From contig JBAJFE010000037.1 in NCBI GenBank assembly GCA_037903355.1, positions 930,001 to 994,000 on the forward strand: a stretch of 64,000 nt of DNA, in the 5' to 3' direction. Positions 1 to 11,462 of the stretch are shown here, piece after piece. The stretch is from Trichuris trichiura. Its lineage: Eukaryota > Nematoda > Enoplea > Trichinellida > Trichuridae. The stretch's first letter is position 1, and every line of letters starts with the position of its first letter. The translations under genes and the position numbers were made by a program. Under the pieces are notes generated by a model. The model saw nothing but the letters and a program-made list of their open reading frames with translations. It was not told the DNA's origin and searched no databases.

Positions 1-1662
1 ACTTGGAACATTTCGTAGTACAGCAAAGTTGGCGTTAAAAATTACCATTTTCGACTTATTTGTCCTGCCTAATCGGTTCGACTTACTTGCATTCGATTCT
101 ACAGCTAAATCGGCAGGAAAAATAAGAACAAACTGATGAAGCGGTTTATATTCCATACTTTGAACAGAATTTGGTGCCAAGGCAACATATTTCGGCGTCT
201 TCGGAGAATCACCTAAATGTCGGCGTCCTTTTCTGGGTCGAAACAGCAACGCTTACCGTTATCCGGATAAGCTGAAACGGCAGGCATGCTTGATACGACC
301 AAAGCGTTGTGCGGAAGTAAAAGAAACGTGCTAGGAATGCTGGAAGGTTGAGCACATGCCTCTGCCGAAACTTCGCAAGGCAGATTGGAATGGCAAGACT
401 GCTCCTGGACGAAAGGGATATCGCTACTGGCAAAATTTGCTGGATAAGGGTCCCCCGTGCATGCCGAAAGTAAAGCAGAATCGCACTGCGTAAGATGCGA
501 CCAACTTTGATCATCTAAACAAGTTATAGAAAGTGACTAGAACGTTTCGCCCTTTGCTGCCAATGTTATGTCGTCTGCTAGTTACCAATAGGTTGTTGTT
601 CACCAAAAATTTCGGTTGATTGTGAGGAAGGAGAAAATGTTAGCCCATTGGTCATTCGCTCCGAAACGCCGCTGTCATCACTATCACCAACTACATCGTT
701 CGGGAGAGAAAGCTAAAAAACGAAACAGTAGCGCTTAAAATTCACGTCTGCAGACCACTTCGTCAAAAAAGATGTCTTCGCACCAGAAAGGATTACAACT
801 TGCGTCGGGCTTATAACCGTTCATACGTAGCAAATCTTCGTGCAAGTTCTCTGAAGGTTGAATGCATCCTGTACACGATTGAATACAAACCAGCATTACC
901 AAACATGACGAATCAAGCAACAACGAGTTCGGCAAATATTCGCTTTCGACCGCACTCAGAAGAAGACGCAGTTGCAAGTTGAAATAAAGCACAGATAGTA
1001 GTAAAGTCAGAGTTCCATTATGATGCTCTTTTAAATTCAGTATGCCTAAATGTTTTAGCATAAAGCGTGTTGACGCAAACAAGCGCACAAGAAAAGGCAT
1101 CGACCGAACGAACAAAAGCTTTACACAACTAAGCATAATTGCTATCTTACAATCAGTACTCTGAACATGACATACCTTAACCAAAGGTCGCCAGTGGACA
1201 ATTAGCACATCATCATGATTGCCTCATTTTTTTCAGCAACACCGAAGAAATGGAAAGTAAGAAGTGAACTCAGGTACTTACAGTACAAATCAATCATAAA
1301 ATCTTCATTAGTTGCTCAAACTTGGAAAATCCTGAAATTCCTAAAACGTAAACGCAATTAAAGAAGCGCTAATTAGTGTAAAACGTTTGTGCCATAAAGT
1401 GCGCGGGTCCGTTGACGAATCACGGGGAATCCATAGCTCAAGTTGATCAATCGTCATATAGTGCACAAGGCAATCATGATTTCTGCTATTAAAAATTATG
1501 TGCACATTAAAAAATTTCTGAACTCCGTTCTCACTTCGCGTACAAGACTTCATTATTTTTTCTTTACCAATGTGTGCGCACCGAAGCGTCAGTTCTTCGG
1601 CTATTCCTGACGCATTATTTATTGTGATGAAAACCCGTTTTTCCTCAGTTGTTAAATATAGA
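1..1662. other. No gene recognised
   Basis: Open frames here (for example minus 209-514 and 735-1208) are Phe/Leu/Ser-rich, have no recognisable domain and no exon-like partners. I read them as chance frames. Nothing else is supported. Confidence 0.5.
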
Positions 1663-1849
1663 CAGTAAAACCCCTGAAGTTGAACACTTCTATTTGGTGA
1701 CCACCTCCCTAAGTTGACCGAATTTTGGCCAGTTGATTTGTCCGCACGTTATCCTAGCCATTTATACCCACTTCCTATATGTTGACCACCTCCTATGTTG
1801 ACCAGTTTTGCCCAGTCCGTTGGGTGGCCAATTTACGGAGGTTTTACTG
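1663..1849. mobile_element. Tigger/pogo-like MITE (non-autonomous DNA transposon)
   Basis: A 187-base segment starts with CAGTAAAACCCCTGAAGTTG and ends with the inverse of CAGTAAAACCTCCGTAAATT, giving imperfect terminal inverted repeats of about 25 bases. Inside, the motif GTTGACCACCTCC and variants recur several times. TA follows the right end; the left flank is GA, so the expected TA target duplication is decayed on that side. TIRs beginning CAGTAAAACCTC with internal GTTGACC motifs are typical of pogo/Tigger-family elements. It is too short to encode a transposase. Confidence 0.75.
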
Positions 1850-1947
1850 TAAGTTCTTAGTACGGTCATATTGGATCAACAGGTTCGAAGAGATAATGAT
1901 GCGCAGGTTCCAAAGGAAGATAGCATTTGAAAACAGCATTATTTGAA

Positions 1948-1971
1948 CCTCCTAATCAGTTGATTAGGAGG
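1948..1971. repeat. 24-base near-perfect palindrome
   Basis: Arms CCTCCTAATCA and TGATTAGGAGG are exact reverse complements separated by two bases (GT). The loop is too small for a stable RNA hairpin, so a protein-binding palindrome or chance are the alternatives. It lies just downstream of the MITE and about 390 bases past the 3' end of the minus-strand gene at 2363. Confidence 0.5.
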
Positions 1972-2362
1972 AAGTAGGTTTGCTTTCTACCGCTGAACGT
2001 AACGCTGCTTGCAGCTGCGCACAAAACTAACGGTAATAATGTTTAGAACAGTTACTCCCTGCCATCCCAGCATAGCTTAGCAGACGTGCTTACTTTGCAG
2101 AGCTTATGCTTTGCAAATTTTTTGGGTAAACTAAATAACTACATTGGACGTTTATGCTCAATGAAGAGAAAACAAACTCCTGAAGCTTTGACTGAAGTGT
2201 ACCTCTGCTTGCTAGCATGATTTATATAAATAAACCAGTGACCGCGAATGCATCTGCGTCACGTTGCTTTAAAAAATGAGGAGCCGAGTCGAAAGCACAA
2301 GTCGAACCCTTTTCATAGTATTAATAGTGCTAACACAAAACAAGAAGATAACGTGCGAAAGT

Positions 2363-3770
2363 TCAAGCTTTCACTTGAGGAATAGACGGTTTTACAGTTA
2401 TTCCAAGTTGTTCTAACTCTTCGCACTGCTGTCTAAATTGTTCCTGAAAATAGTTCAATTTCTTCTGGTGCTCTTCGCTCAATTCCGCATCTTCATTCTC
2501 CGTTATAGATGGTTTCAATGTAGCGTAGATTGCCTGTTCCCATTGTTCATCGTCCATTTGATTATCAGCCGTCGATTGAGCTCCGTCCGAATTGTTTCCG
2601 TCAACCGTCAAATGCTGATTCATATTGTCAATGAAATCGAGAATTTCCTGCACATTCAGTGCTTGCATTAAATTCTCGTTGGCTTCATGCTGCAAGCTTA
2701 GTCCAACGTTTTCAGTTTTGCTATTTATTGCAGTAGATGCCGACAGCGCCTCTTGTAAATTTGGCACGCTTCTGGATAATCCCTTCTTAATTACTTCTTC
2801 AGGTCGATTGACCAAAGCAATTTCTTCTTCGATATTAATAGGTCGATAGAAAATTGGAAAATCAAAAACGCTACGTTTAGCAAGATGGTCATTTGACTGT
2901 TCAGTACGCGGCGCTGAAGAAACTATCGCTTCTTCAGTGTCGCTAACATCGCTTATATCGCTGCCATAGGCGGTATGATACAGATGGCTTTCAGTTAATT
3001 CATCGCCAACTTGCACAGCAATGCTAACTGTATCCGGTTCATCAGACTGACTAACATTGTGCTGCAAACGAGGTGTCACTTGAGCTGAGCAATCGACGCG
3101 CAGCAGTTCAAAATTAGGTATCTCCACGCTCAGCGGTTCCATGTCAACTATGCAATGTTCCAACGGAGATGAACGAGGCAAGAATACTGGTGTTGTCAAC
3201 ATCCGGCTCAGCTGAATGTTACTTGGATGGGATGTACAAACCAGCAGTGCTCCTCGAGCAGCATTTAACACTCTTTCAACAGTTGGAAATTCCAAGCCTT
3301 CCAAGCTAATCGAAAGTAGTTTAAGTTGTCCGTCTAAACGAGATGAAAGTTCTTTACTGATGTTCAGCCAATGGATTTACGCACCATTTAATGTGTTGGT
3401 GGCCTTTGGAACAAGGCATACTTCACTGCCGCAATGAGAATTTTCCAGTCTTAGTTCGAAATGGTCCAAATCAGTTGCTCGAATAGTGAACGTCTGCAAG
3501 CAGAGATGCCAAATGACGGAAAACTCTAAGGACGCCACTCACTTCCTGACTGTCTGCGGGGAGAAACGTTTTGGCAGAATGAAGTGGACTCAATTTGACC
3601 TCTTCATCATTCTTTATCTCCTTCTTCTCCTCAGTTGGCGTAGAAGGGCAAACAGGTGGCGGCGAATTAGGCAAGCTTTTTAACTGAACACAATAGGCTA
3701 GATAAATTTTTTCAAGCTTTTCGAACAGGATAATTATACCGCGTACTTGAGAAAACCACCTACACATCAT
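2363..3770 (-). CDS. Unidentified acidic protein, three exons seen
   Basis: I do not recognise the family. The main exon (2363-3351, stop at 2363) encodes about 329 residues ending in an acidic, Glu/Gln-rich helical tail. An upstream exon (3543-3770) ends at a strong GTGAGT donor, followed by a 49-base intron (3494-3542) and an exon starting at 3493 that opens a frame otherwise closed. The next intron is ambiguous: its acceptor side is at 3352, and its donor may follow 3427 (75 bases) or 3385 (33 bases); both keep phase. The start is uncertain: ATG codons sit at 3770, but a pyrimidine-rich acceptor-like site lies near 3750, so more 5' exons may exist. Pro-rich and Lys/Glu-rich stretches precede the first intron. 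No signal peptide or membrane segment is visible. Coding by frame continuity and splice logic only. Confidence 0.55.
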
Positions 3771-4645
3771 TTATGAAATACTGAAAATAATTTTAAAAAC
3801 TGTATTTGCGTTATCGGATTTCATCTTAGCAGTCCGTTTAAAAGATAATAACCCTTAATTTTGATTAACAATGTGCTGAAAAAGTACCTAATGTGTTTTG
3901 CAGCTGCGGGTAGCCTGAGTTGTGAATGCTTTCTACAGGATTATTATGTCAGCGCGTAGCTACAATCGCTTTGTCAGCGCGAACATTGCAAAGCGCGCAG
4001 AAAACCACAACTTAGCTATCACTAAGTCAGTTTTTGTCCCCACTCATTGAATCGAATAGAGACGCCCACATTTGGCGCTTACAAATCGAAAAGCCAATTC
4101 TTTTGTTTCCATTTGACGTAAAAGACTCTTCGACTACCCGGTAAAGCATCTGAGCGCGAGAGCAGCCAATCATAATTAACAACCATTTCCAAATATGGAT
4201 GAATGCTCTAACGTGATCAACAGATTAAATGCGCTGCTGCAAAGCTCTTTTAGGGAATTGAAATAGAACACTTATAGCTAACCTAAGAAATGAGCTGCAG
4301 TGGAGCCCAAAAATAACAAACCAAGAAGCTGAAAAGAGTAAAGTACTTCACACTGAGGCTTAAAGGCCCACGCACCAAATAAGGTGACTTATTCTCTTGT
4401 TTTTTGCTTACTGATTACTGAACTGCCCTTGAATTATTACGGACTCGCTTTCCTCATGATCGAATCAAGCTAGGCAGGTTTCTATTGACTCAAAATTATG
4501 GCGATGCATCCGGTGTGTACACGATCTCACGCAGCCGTCAGAAAAGCACCTCATATTTCATCAAAAAGGAACTTTTTTCCGCCAAACTGCTTTACCTGCA
4601 CGCCGTAGCGTGTCAATGCGAAGTACATCACAAATGAATTATAAC
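3771..4645. other. Intergenic, no gene recognised
   Basis: It holds AT-rich sequence between the unidentified gene at 2363-3770 and the 3' end of the small membrane protein gene. It may contain further 5' exons or the promoter of the former, but none could be supported. Confidence 0.4.
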
Positions 4646-5443
4646 TCAAATGTCAACAGACCAGAACGTCATTGAAAAAGTATTGTTCGAATTCGAGCCG
4701 CGTTTCGTTATGTTCGACTTTGCAAAGGGTGAAGCGCGGCCTTTGCGCAATTTGAAATATAAATATGCAAAAAAAGCAGCGCTCACCTTCCGTTCTGGTC
4801 TTCTTATCGACGCGTTGCTATCTTTTCCATCTAAACAACACAAGTAAAGATAAGAAGAAGCGAACGTTGCAGCAAAAATAAGTATAAACAAAATAGCTGC
4901 TCGGAATCGATTTTAAATAAAATGCTGACGGTCGAAAAAAAGTCCATTTAGGAGAAAATGTACCGGTTGTTTTTGGAAGTATTCACGCCGCACGAGCAGA
5001 AACATTTAAATTTGAAGGACATTCTAGTTGACAGGTCTACTTTTTGAAAAAACAATATCGCAACTTTGCAAACCAGTTGAAATGGGCGATTAATTGATGA
5101 AACGTGCTGACAAAAGTTTCCATTTGCATATTCAATTTTACTTACTAACGGTTTTGTCGTTTAAGGGACTGCACGTAGCAGCGGCAGCCGACGGCGGAGG
5201 AGGAGGAGACGGTGGAGCATTGTTATGAAGGGCTAATTTTTGCAGCAGCCTATTGCCTAAACAAGAAAGAAAAAAATTGAGCAAAGTAGGAAAATGAAGT
5301 TTTAACATACCGTATCTGTCGCGTCCCTGCTTAAGGCCAAACAATAGGTACAACAACAGCGCAACGGAGCATACAGTAGCGAACACCGTCAGTACAACAA
5401 TGCCCGATATGGTGGAAGAAGAAAAGCACGATTTCGGTGACAT
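4646..5443 (-). CDS. Small single-pass membrane protein with polyproline cytoplasmic tail
   Basis: Four exons join in phase: 5311-5443, 5146-5256, 4787-4830 and 4646-4717, giving 119 residues. Donors are GTATGT, GTAAGT and GTGAGC; acceptors are TTTAG, TTTAG and CAAAG. The protein starts at an ATG at 5443, has a short N-terminus, a strong hydrophobic segment at about residues 12-37, a basic stretch (LKQGRDRYGNR), then PPSPPPPPS and an alanine run at about residues 63-75, and a Ser/Asn-rich tail. This predicts a type III or signal-anchor membrane protein with a proline-rich cytosolic tail that could bind SH3, WW or EVH1 domains. I know no family that matches. The last exon is the least certain because it is short and only frame and splice sites support it. 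Confidence 0.5.
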
Positions 5444-6297
5444 TTCTTTTCCTCTGTTCGGATGGAATGTTTATGTTTACGTCTTCATCAAAAACCGACC
5501 TGCAGTCGGCTACTTGGTCGACCTATGAAAGTAACTATAGCGCCAAGCAGAGTAACCAACTAACGGCATAAATGGCAGTCCGTGTCGGTAAGGATCTACA
5601 ATAACCAGGTTGACACTGTCGCTTTTGCCGCGGGTGCGCCGAGGGTGCTCTGTTTTTGCATTGTCCGATCAAACACTGCCTCTTGTCTGATCAGAGACTT
5701 CTCAGAGCGACACTTATATCAATCGGTCTGTCCAGTTTCGCAGATGCCTAATCGAGCTGAAATGACTGATTTAAAAACTAGTCTCCCTAAAACGGGTGAA
5801 ATTATCGTCCTGTTAGGGCTGCTCAAAAGGCGTGCCATTTGAAGGCCGCTGGACGACGTTCCGAGAAGCCAACCCGTTTGTAGAACGTTTCTTCATCGAA
5901 GTTGAAAAAAGAATCAAAACCAATTGCTTTAACCGTGAACTTGTCACAAAAAGTGTACGCGGTATTGGGAACATATACCATAACATTGTAGGTCAAAATC
6001 GTTTTGCTGTTCAAAACAGCGGAGCATAAATCAGTACCTAAAGCAAATACGCAACTTTCCGACAACTACCTGTTGACATTTGCCTACTTTTTCCAACTAA
6101 TAAAATGAGAAAGAAGAACAGCGAACTGCAAATATTTATTTACGAATTTAACAGGATTATTTTCATGAAAAAACCCAGTTAATCGTTTATTAATTGCCAT
6201 AATACAACTTTCCAATTGAAGAATACTATTTCGATTGCGAATCATTGTTGCTGTACACTTAAAATGTTCGTTGACGTTGGTAACCGCGAAAAATCTT
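5444..6297. other. Intergenic, no gene recognised
   Basis: It separates the start of the small membrane protein gene from the 3' end of QNG1. The overlapping plus and minus frames around 5580-6070 have no family resemblance and no splice partners. Confidence 0.4.
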
Positions 6298-8382
6298 CTA
6301 GTAGAAAATGCCTCGACAGCGATGGAATGGGACAGAACGTAATACTTCAGCTCTATGCTTTGCGCAGTATGTCCATAAAAAATAGTCAACAACCGACGCA
6401 TTCAAATTGCAATTGACATTGTTCTCCTGACATAACTGACGGCTTTCTTCCAATATCTTCTGCAATAAACATTTTGTGCAAAAATGTATAGAAAAAAGCT
6501 CTCTTACTTCAACTGCTGAAATTGAGCAACCGCGTATTTCAACTTCCATTGAATCGCCAGACGCGAAAAGATGTTCTAAAAATTTGAATAAGCAACTTCG
6601 AAACGATCTGTTAAACTAAATCGCGTGCTTTTAACCAAAAGATCCCGCAAGTCGGCAGAGTACTCGAGCGCACCAAAATAGACCAACAATTGCGGCACTC
6701 GATAATCTGCAAACATAGTCAGCTCATCGATGTCGTTGAAAGCGGCTGGTTCTTCTCCTTTTAAACAATAGAAGAGGTCAGCTACCAGAATTTGAGCCCT
6801 CTTCAGAAATGACACTGAAACAAGTTCGATCAGACTTCAAGCAACAATCCAAAAACAAAGTTGAAGTCCTTAAGAAAGCTAAACAGCTCTTGCAAGAAAA
6901 GCATTAGAGGCATTTGAAATAGGGGGATAAGACTACGATAAAGAAATCGATTACTCTTACGAGACAATAAAGTATCCTACGCATGCAAAAAAGCCTGATA
7001 ACAGTTCGGACCGATCGCTGCATTTCGGTATTCTATTCCTCGCGTCAAACAGTTACCTAACGAGTACCTAAGGTCTAGTGACTTAAGGTTGACCCTGTAC
7101 AAAATTTGAATTTAGCTCGGCCTGATGATTTGACTCAGTACCTGAACACACTATTGTAGGAAACTATATTTGACCGTTCATACCTTTTTTGCCCTTATAA
7201 ATGGCAACGTCGCTGAAGCTCGGAAAATTTGTCAGGATAATGTTGAGAAGATTGACGGCGCTGTTATTGCACTGCTTCAAGCAGGTTAGAAATGTTCCAT
7301 CGAACTGCTGAAAACGTACTGTATTATCGTCTTTAAAGGAAATGGAATACAAATGGTTCTCAGTTTGCTTGCGTATTCACGAAGCCCTTTTGCGGCACTC
7401 CTCCTTTGTAAATATGCCTACGACGGATGGACGAATTTATTCCTAGAACTGAAAAGGACTATGCGTCCAGATTAAATAGCTGCTCAGCTTTCGCAACTAA
7501 AAACTTTTCGTTGGCTAGGCTAACAAAATTGAAAATTGCATGTTTACAGACGCTGCATACTACTTTGAACTTGGCCCAATCATCTTATGGCTCTCTGCTT
7601 CTTTATAGCTACACGCTACTTCTGCTATTCAAAGCCAAAAATGACTCAACGGGCTGAAAGTCAACAGTTTGTCGTCAGAATTAAAGGTCACCTCTACTAG
7701 GATCTTGCAACATTCCTTTAGCAACTGCCATCTGCGAAACATCAACGGTAGAAGGTTGCCGTAATCATCGCGCAAAACTTTGCAAAAATCATCGTAAGAC
7801 ACGTTCTCCAAATACGCGGGCGTCGTGATGGGAATTTCTGCTTCCAAGCATCGCTTTAGCACACAGCAAAATGCTAGGTAACCGTGCAAAGTTTCGCCGT
7901 TGTCTTTGACGGTAAACCGTGGCTTTGCCCAAAATGAAAAATTAATCACTGACACCATGAAGCACCTGCAAACAACTTAGAAAACTTGGACAGTTGGAAT
8001 AGCCGACTACCAGTCAACGGCTTCGCGACCACTAAGCTTTGGGTGCACATCGCAATCCAACCAAAGATTTTGACTAAGTTCACCCGCTTTTGCTGCGTCG
8101 TAAACAGCTTTTGCGACTTTATGGATACCGCTTGGTGAAATATGCACATGTTCACTGTTCTCCGAAATGAATGCGCCTGACGGACGAGGAAACAATGTCT
8201 ATAACATGGACAAACGCAGTTTAAAAATGCCAATCGCTGGTGCAAAGATTCCATGCAATTAACTGCTTCAAGTCAAAAACTACAAATTGACAGGTTTCGA
8301 AGTTTTACCCAAGTAAAAATATAATTCTAATAAAGTACACAAATACCGTTGAATCAAACGAAAGATGCCTCGAGCGTTCCAT
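6298..8382 (-). CDS. QNG1: Queuosine 5'-phosphate N-glycosylase/hydrolase (queuosine salvage, DUF2419)
   Basis: This enzyme family (human C9orf64/QNG1) releases queuine from queuosine 5'-phosphate so that the base from food or microbes can be re-used in tRNA. Seven exons join in phase: 8347-8382, 8011-8198, 7692-7965, 7184-7307, 6617-6814, 6508-6575 and 6298-6459. They give 349 residues, close to the 341 of the human protein. Family blocks in order are SGAFISENSEHV, INFSFWAKPRFTV with GETLHGY, EIPITTPAYL, NFPSFSDVAIYKGKK, FNDIDELTMFADYRVPQ, EVEIRGCS, VDYFLW and the C-terminal VPFHRCRGIFY. The 48-base intron at 6460-6507 is a multiple of three without a stop, so the exon also reads through; the family alignment favours splicing. 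The 36-base first exon is the weakest part, chosen because it supplies an ATG and a GT donor in phase. Confidence 0.93.
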
Positions 8383-8532
8383 GTTGAGCCGACTAAACCA
8401 TATTGGTTTAACGCTTTAAATTCATACAGTATGAATGCAAATTAAGTTCTGTCAACCGAAAAGATGTGCAGGTTGCGAAATCACATAATTTAATTCTCAG
8501 AGGAAATAACACAAGTACAAACGGAACCCCAC

Positions 8533-9140
8533 AACTTGACCTAACCAACTTCTGGGTAAACCTGACCTAGAAGCAATCGATCCTGTTGGTATACCTGCAT
8601 TCAAATATACAGTTTGCCTAGTACATAGAAGATAAATGTACTAACTAAACAGCCAGCAACTATGTATGTCGTAGGCTGAATGCATGCATTACACGTTGGT
8701 TATCCGTAAGATATGTTTTCCTCTCCAAGGTTTCTGCAACAAAAACGTAATTTCAAAGTTGTACATCGCATACATGTAATCTACTCGTGGAATGTGCGAC
8801 ATTCACGCAATATACTTTTCCTATAAGCTGAATACCTGCAAAACGAACGGTTTCTATGGTACACGCAGCATGTATGCTGTATGTATTTGCATAAGAGGAA
8901 TATTTCTTTTATATATAGGTTATATTTGGTGCACATTGCTTACAACTAGGAAAGCTAGAGAATAGATGAAGTATCTTTGGTGTATAGAACTGCATGCGTG
9001 GGATAATCATGGAATCTACGATGTGTACGCGGTTTAAACTACTTATAGAGAAGATATTTAAGGTATCAAACCTCTCTACTGCGTACGTGTAGTATCTATG
9101 CCGTATGTACTTGCATAGAGGAAAAATGTGGCGTATATCA
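8533..9140 (+). repeat. Left copy of a ~600 bp inverted dispersed repeat
   Basis: This segment aligns over most of its length, at about 70% by eye, with the reverse complement of 12880-13494. Shared blocks include ATACAGTTTGCCT, GCATGCATTACACGTTGGTTA, CCTATAAGCTGAATACCTGC and ATTGCTTACAACTAG. Degenerate internal units with TGTATGCTGTATGTATTTGC-like cores recur about 220 bases apart (near 8870 and 9090). There is no coding capacity. The element family is unknown to me. Confidence 0.8.
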
Positions 9141-11462
9141 GGATTTACACAGTTTACAGTGCACATAAATAGGATATACAGAATCCACAGCCACACTGAC
9201 CGAGTTAACTTGAAAGCCATTGAAGTCAGTAGTTCTGCAAGCAAACTGTTGGTCTGTTTTCTCAAAACGTGTCATTTGACTGAAGAGTATGAGGGCTGAT
9301 AATTTTTATTCGCTTACTGTATCGTTGTATGCTGTTCCGTTGGCGATTTATCTATTTTTCACATTTCGGTATTTTCACATTGAATCGGCTTCTTAAATCA
9401 GCGGTGAAAAAACAACTCAAACTTACGATTTTAAAGCCTACTGAAAAAAGAGGCTTTATTATTGTTATTTTTACTGATATGACATGCCTATGACTACGCC
9501 ACACTTATCCATATTGTTGCTATGAAACACTTGTCATTGGTTCCTTTTCATGAACTCAATATCCTTCAAAAAAGTAGGTGTATAATGAAATTTTGCGCGG
9601 TAAGGAAGGAGAGCTAACCGGTTTCTGCGAGGAGTCGTCTTTGGAGATGTATGTCCCATGATAGCTTATCCGAAAAGCAAAAACCAGTATGCCTATCTTT
9701 CAGCGAGAAAAAGGAAAAAGTAAACACAAGGAGGGACTGCTTTTGCCTCCATTTACCAGAGCGAACGTTTTGCTGACGCTATTGTCATTGCAACTTCACT
9801 TTGCGCCACAGCGTTATCTGCGGTAAAGGTGAATTAAAAATATTTTTTATTCCTTGCTTACGCGCGGTTATTGAAGACTTTTGCTGAACTTTGTGAATTA
9901 TATTTATACTTTTTGATGCAATTGATATCTTATTTTTAAGGCGCTAGAAGTTATAGCTCTTTCTTACCTACATGGCTGATACGGCAGTAAGAGCTGGAGA
10001 AACTGCTGAAGGAAAACAAAAGTTTGCTGAGTTTGCGAAGCATGCGATGTGTACTTCATGGCTTGAAAGAAGTATACCTATTTCAGGTTTTACAGAAAGC
10101 AGCAAAACAAACGTTCACTGGTCCGTTTTGTCCTCTCAGCGCTATAAATTTTCATTGGCTTGCGGTTTCTCGCAAACACCTTGTAATCCTCGGTTGACTT
10201 TTAGTGCACGCTGAGTAGAGGTGTATACCGTCGTTGGTGAAATGCGATCACGAACCAAAGACGTGTCAAACTTGCCCAGAAGCTTGAAGTTGCAAATTCG
10301 TGTCATTGGCGATTTGTATGAACGTGTATGATCTAGAATCGACATTGTCTGCCACGCTTTTGTGTCTGCGAAATGTTCTCTTACCAAAGTTTAAATAAAT
10401 TTATCTTATTCGCAGGTGTTCATTGAAAAGTCATTCAAACTTTTGTAAAATATTAATAGTACCTACTTTCTTAATTGTCGTACCGTAGACGGCAGTGGCC
10501 AGATTAACACAAAATCTGTGGACAATAATATAGCTAAAGTACGCGAAAATTAAAGCAAAGGTTACGTCGCTTTTCGGAATTGAAATTATCACAGATTCGT
10601 TTAATTCATTAAGTTTAGCTAGTGAAGGGGAAAAAATTTCAGCATGAACTTTATCACCGCAACTTCAGTTAGGGCACCAAGCCATACGCGAAGACGTTTT
10701 CCATGATAGTTCTGAAATAATATGAACTAAGTTCGATTTTCCAAAAACAGTTAAACTGTAAGTGTAGGGTCAGAAAAGAATTTATTCGTTGTCCCAATCA
10801 ATACACGATAAATGAACTACAAATCAGAGAGATAGAGATGCAGAATCTCGATACAACCGCAGTATCCACACCATCTCCCATCATGATCAATTATCGGTTA
10901 ATATATTTTTTCTCTGAGTAGAAAACATCCGTTGTTTAACAAATTTCTTTGTTTACCACGGGCTGCCCTAATCCTCGATGTGTGAAACAGTAAAATCATT
11001 CATCAGCTTGGACATACTAACTTCTGCGACCTGCCTCGTGACCGTTGTGGTCATATGAGCACTTGTTTACTGCATAAACGCTTCACAGAGAACTGTTTAC
11101 GGAAGACAATGTATGCTTGACCGTAACCGTTTCAATATTGGCGTTGTTCCGCGTGAAGTCCCGTCTTGATGAAAACTATCAACCTCTACCTCATGCCTAC
11201 GCTTAAAATGAAACGTAAACCTATTGGCAGCAGTCAAAAATCCGTGACAAGACTAAGACAAATGCGCACGTAAATTATATAACTGATCTTAGTAAATCAT
11301 CCGGTGTACAGCATCAGAAAAAGCCAACGACCAGCGTGTAGTAGTTGTCAGTCGAAGTAACCGATAATGCAAAGAAGCAATTCCATAAGCTCACAGGTAC
11401 GTAACTGCACTTGTTTACGTCGCAATATGGGGCACATTGTTGCATGGAATGAATATTTAAGG
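9141..11462. other. Gene-free interior of the repeat island
   Basis: It lies between the left inverted repeat copy and the hAT element. Short frames at 9972-10214 and 10142-10387 are shadows of each other and show no family. Nothing else is seen. Confidence 0.4.

Noticed and set aside
735..1208. 157-codon minus-strand frame
   Set aside because: Low-complexity Leu/Cys/Ser composition, no domain, no splice partner; overlapped by another frame of equal quality.
1860..1880. GGTTCGAAG as a tRNA T-loop
   Set aside because: No A box, anticodon stem or acceptor stem could be assembled around it.
8007..8254. Two overlapping frames read as separate small genes
   Set aside because: One is exon 2 of QNG1; the other is its shadow with a 17-base pseudo-intron too short to splice.
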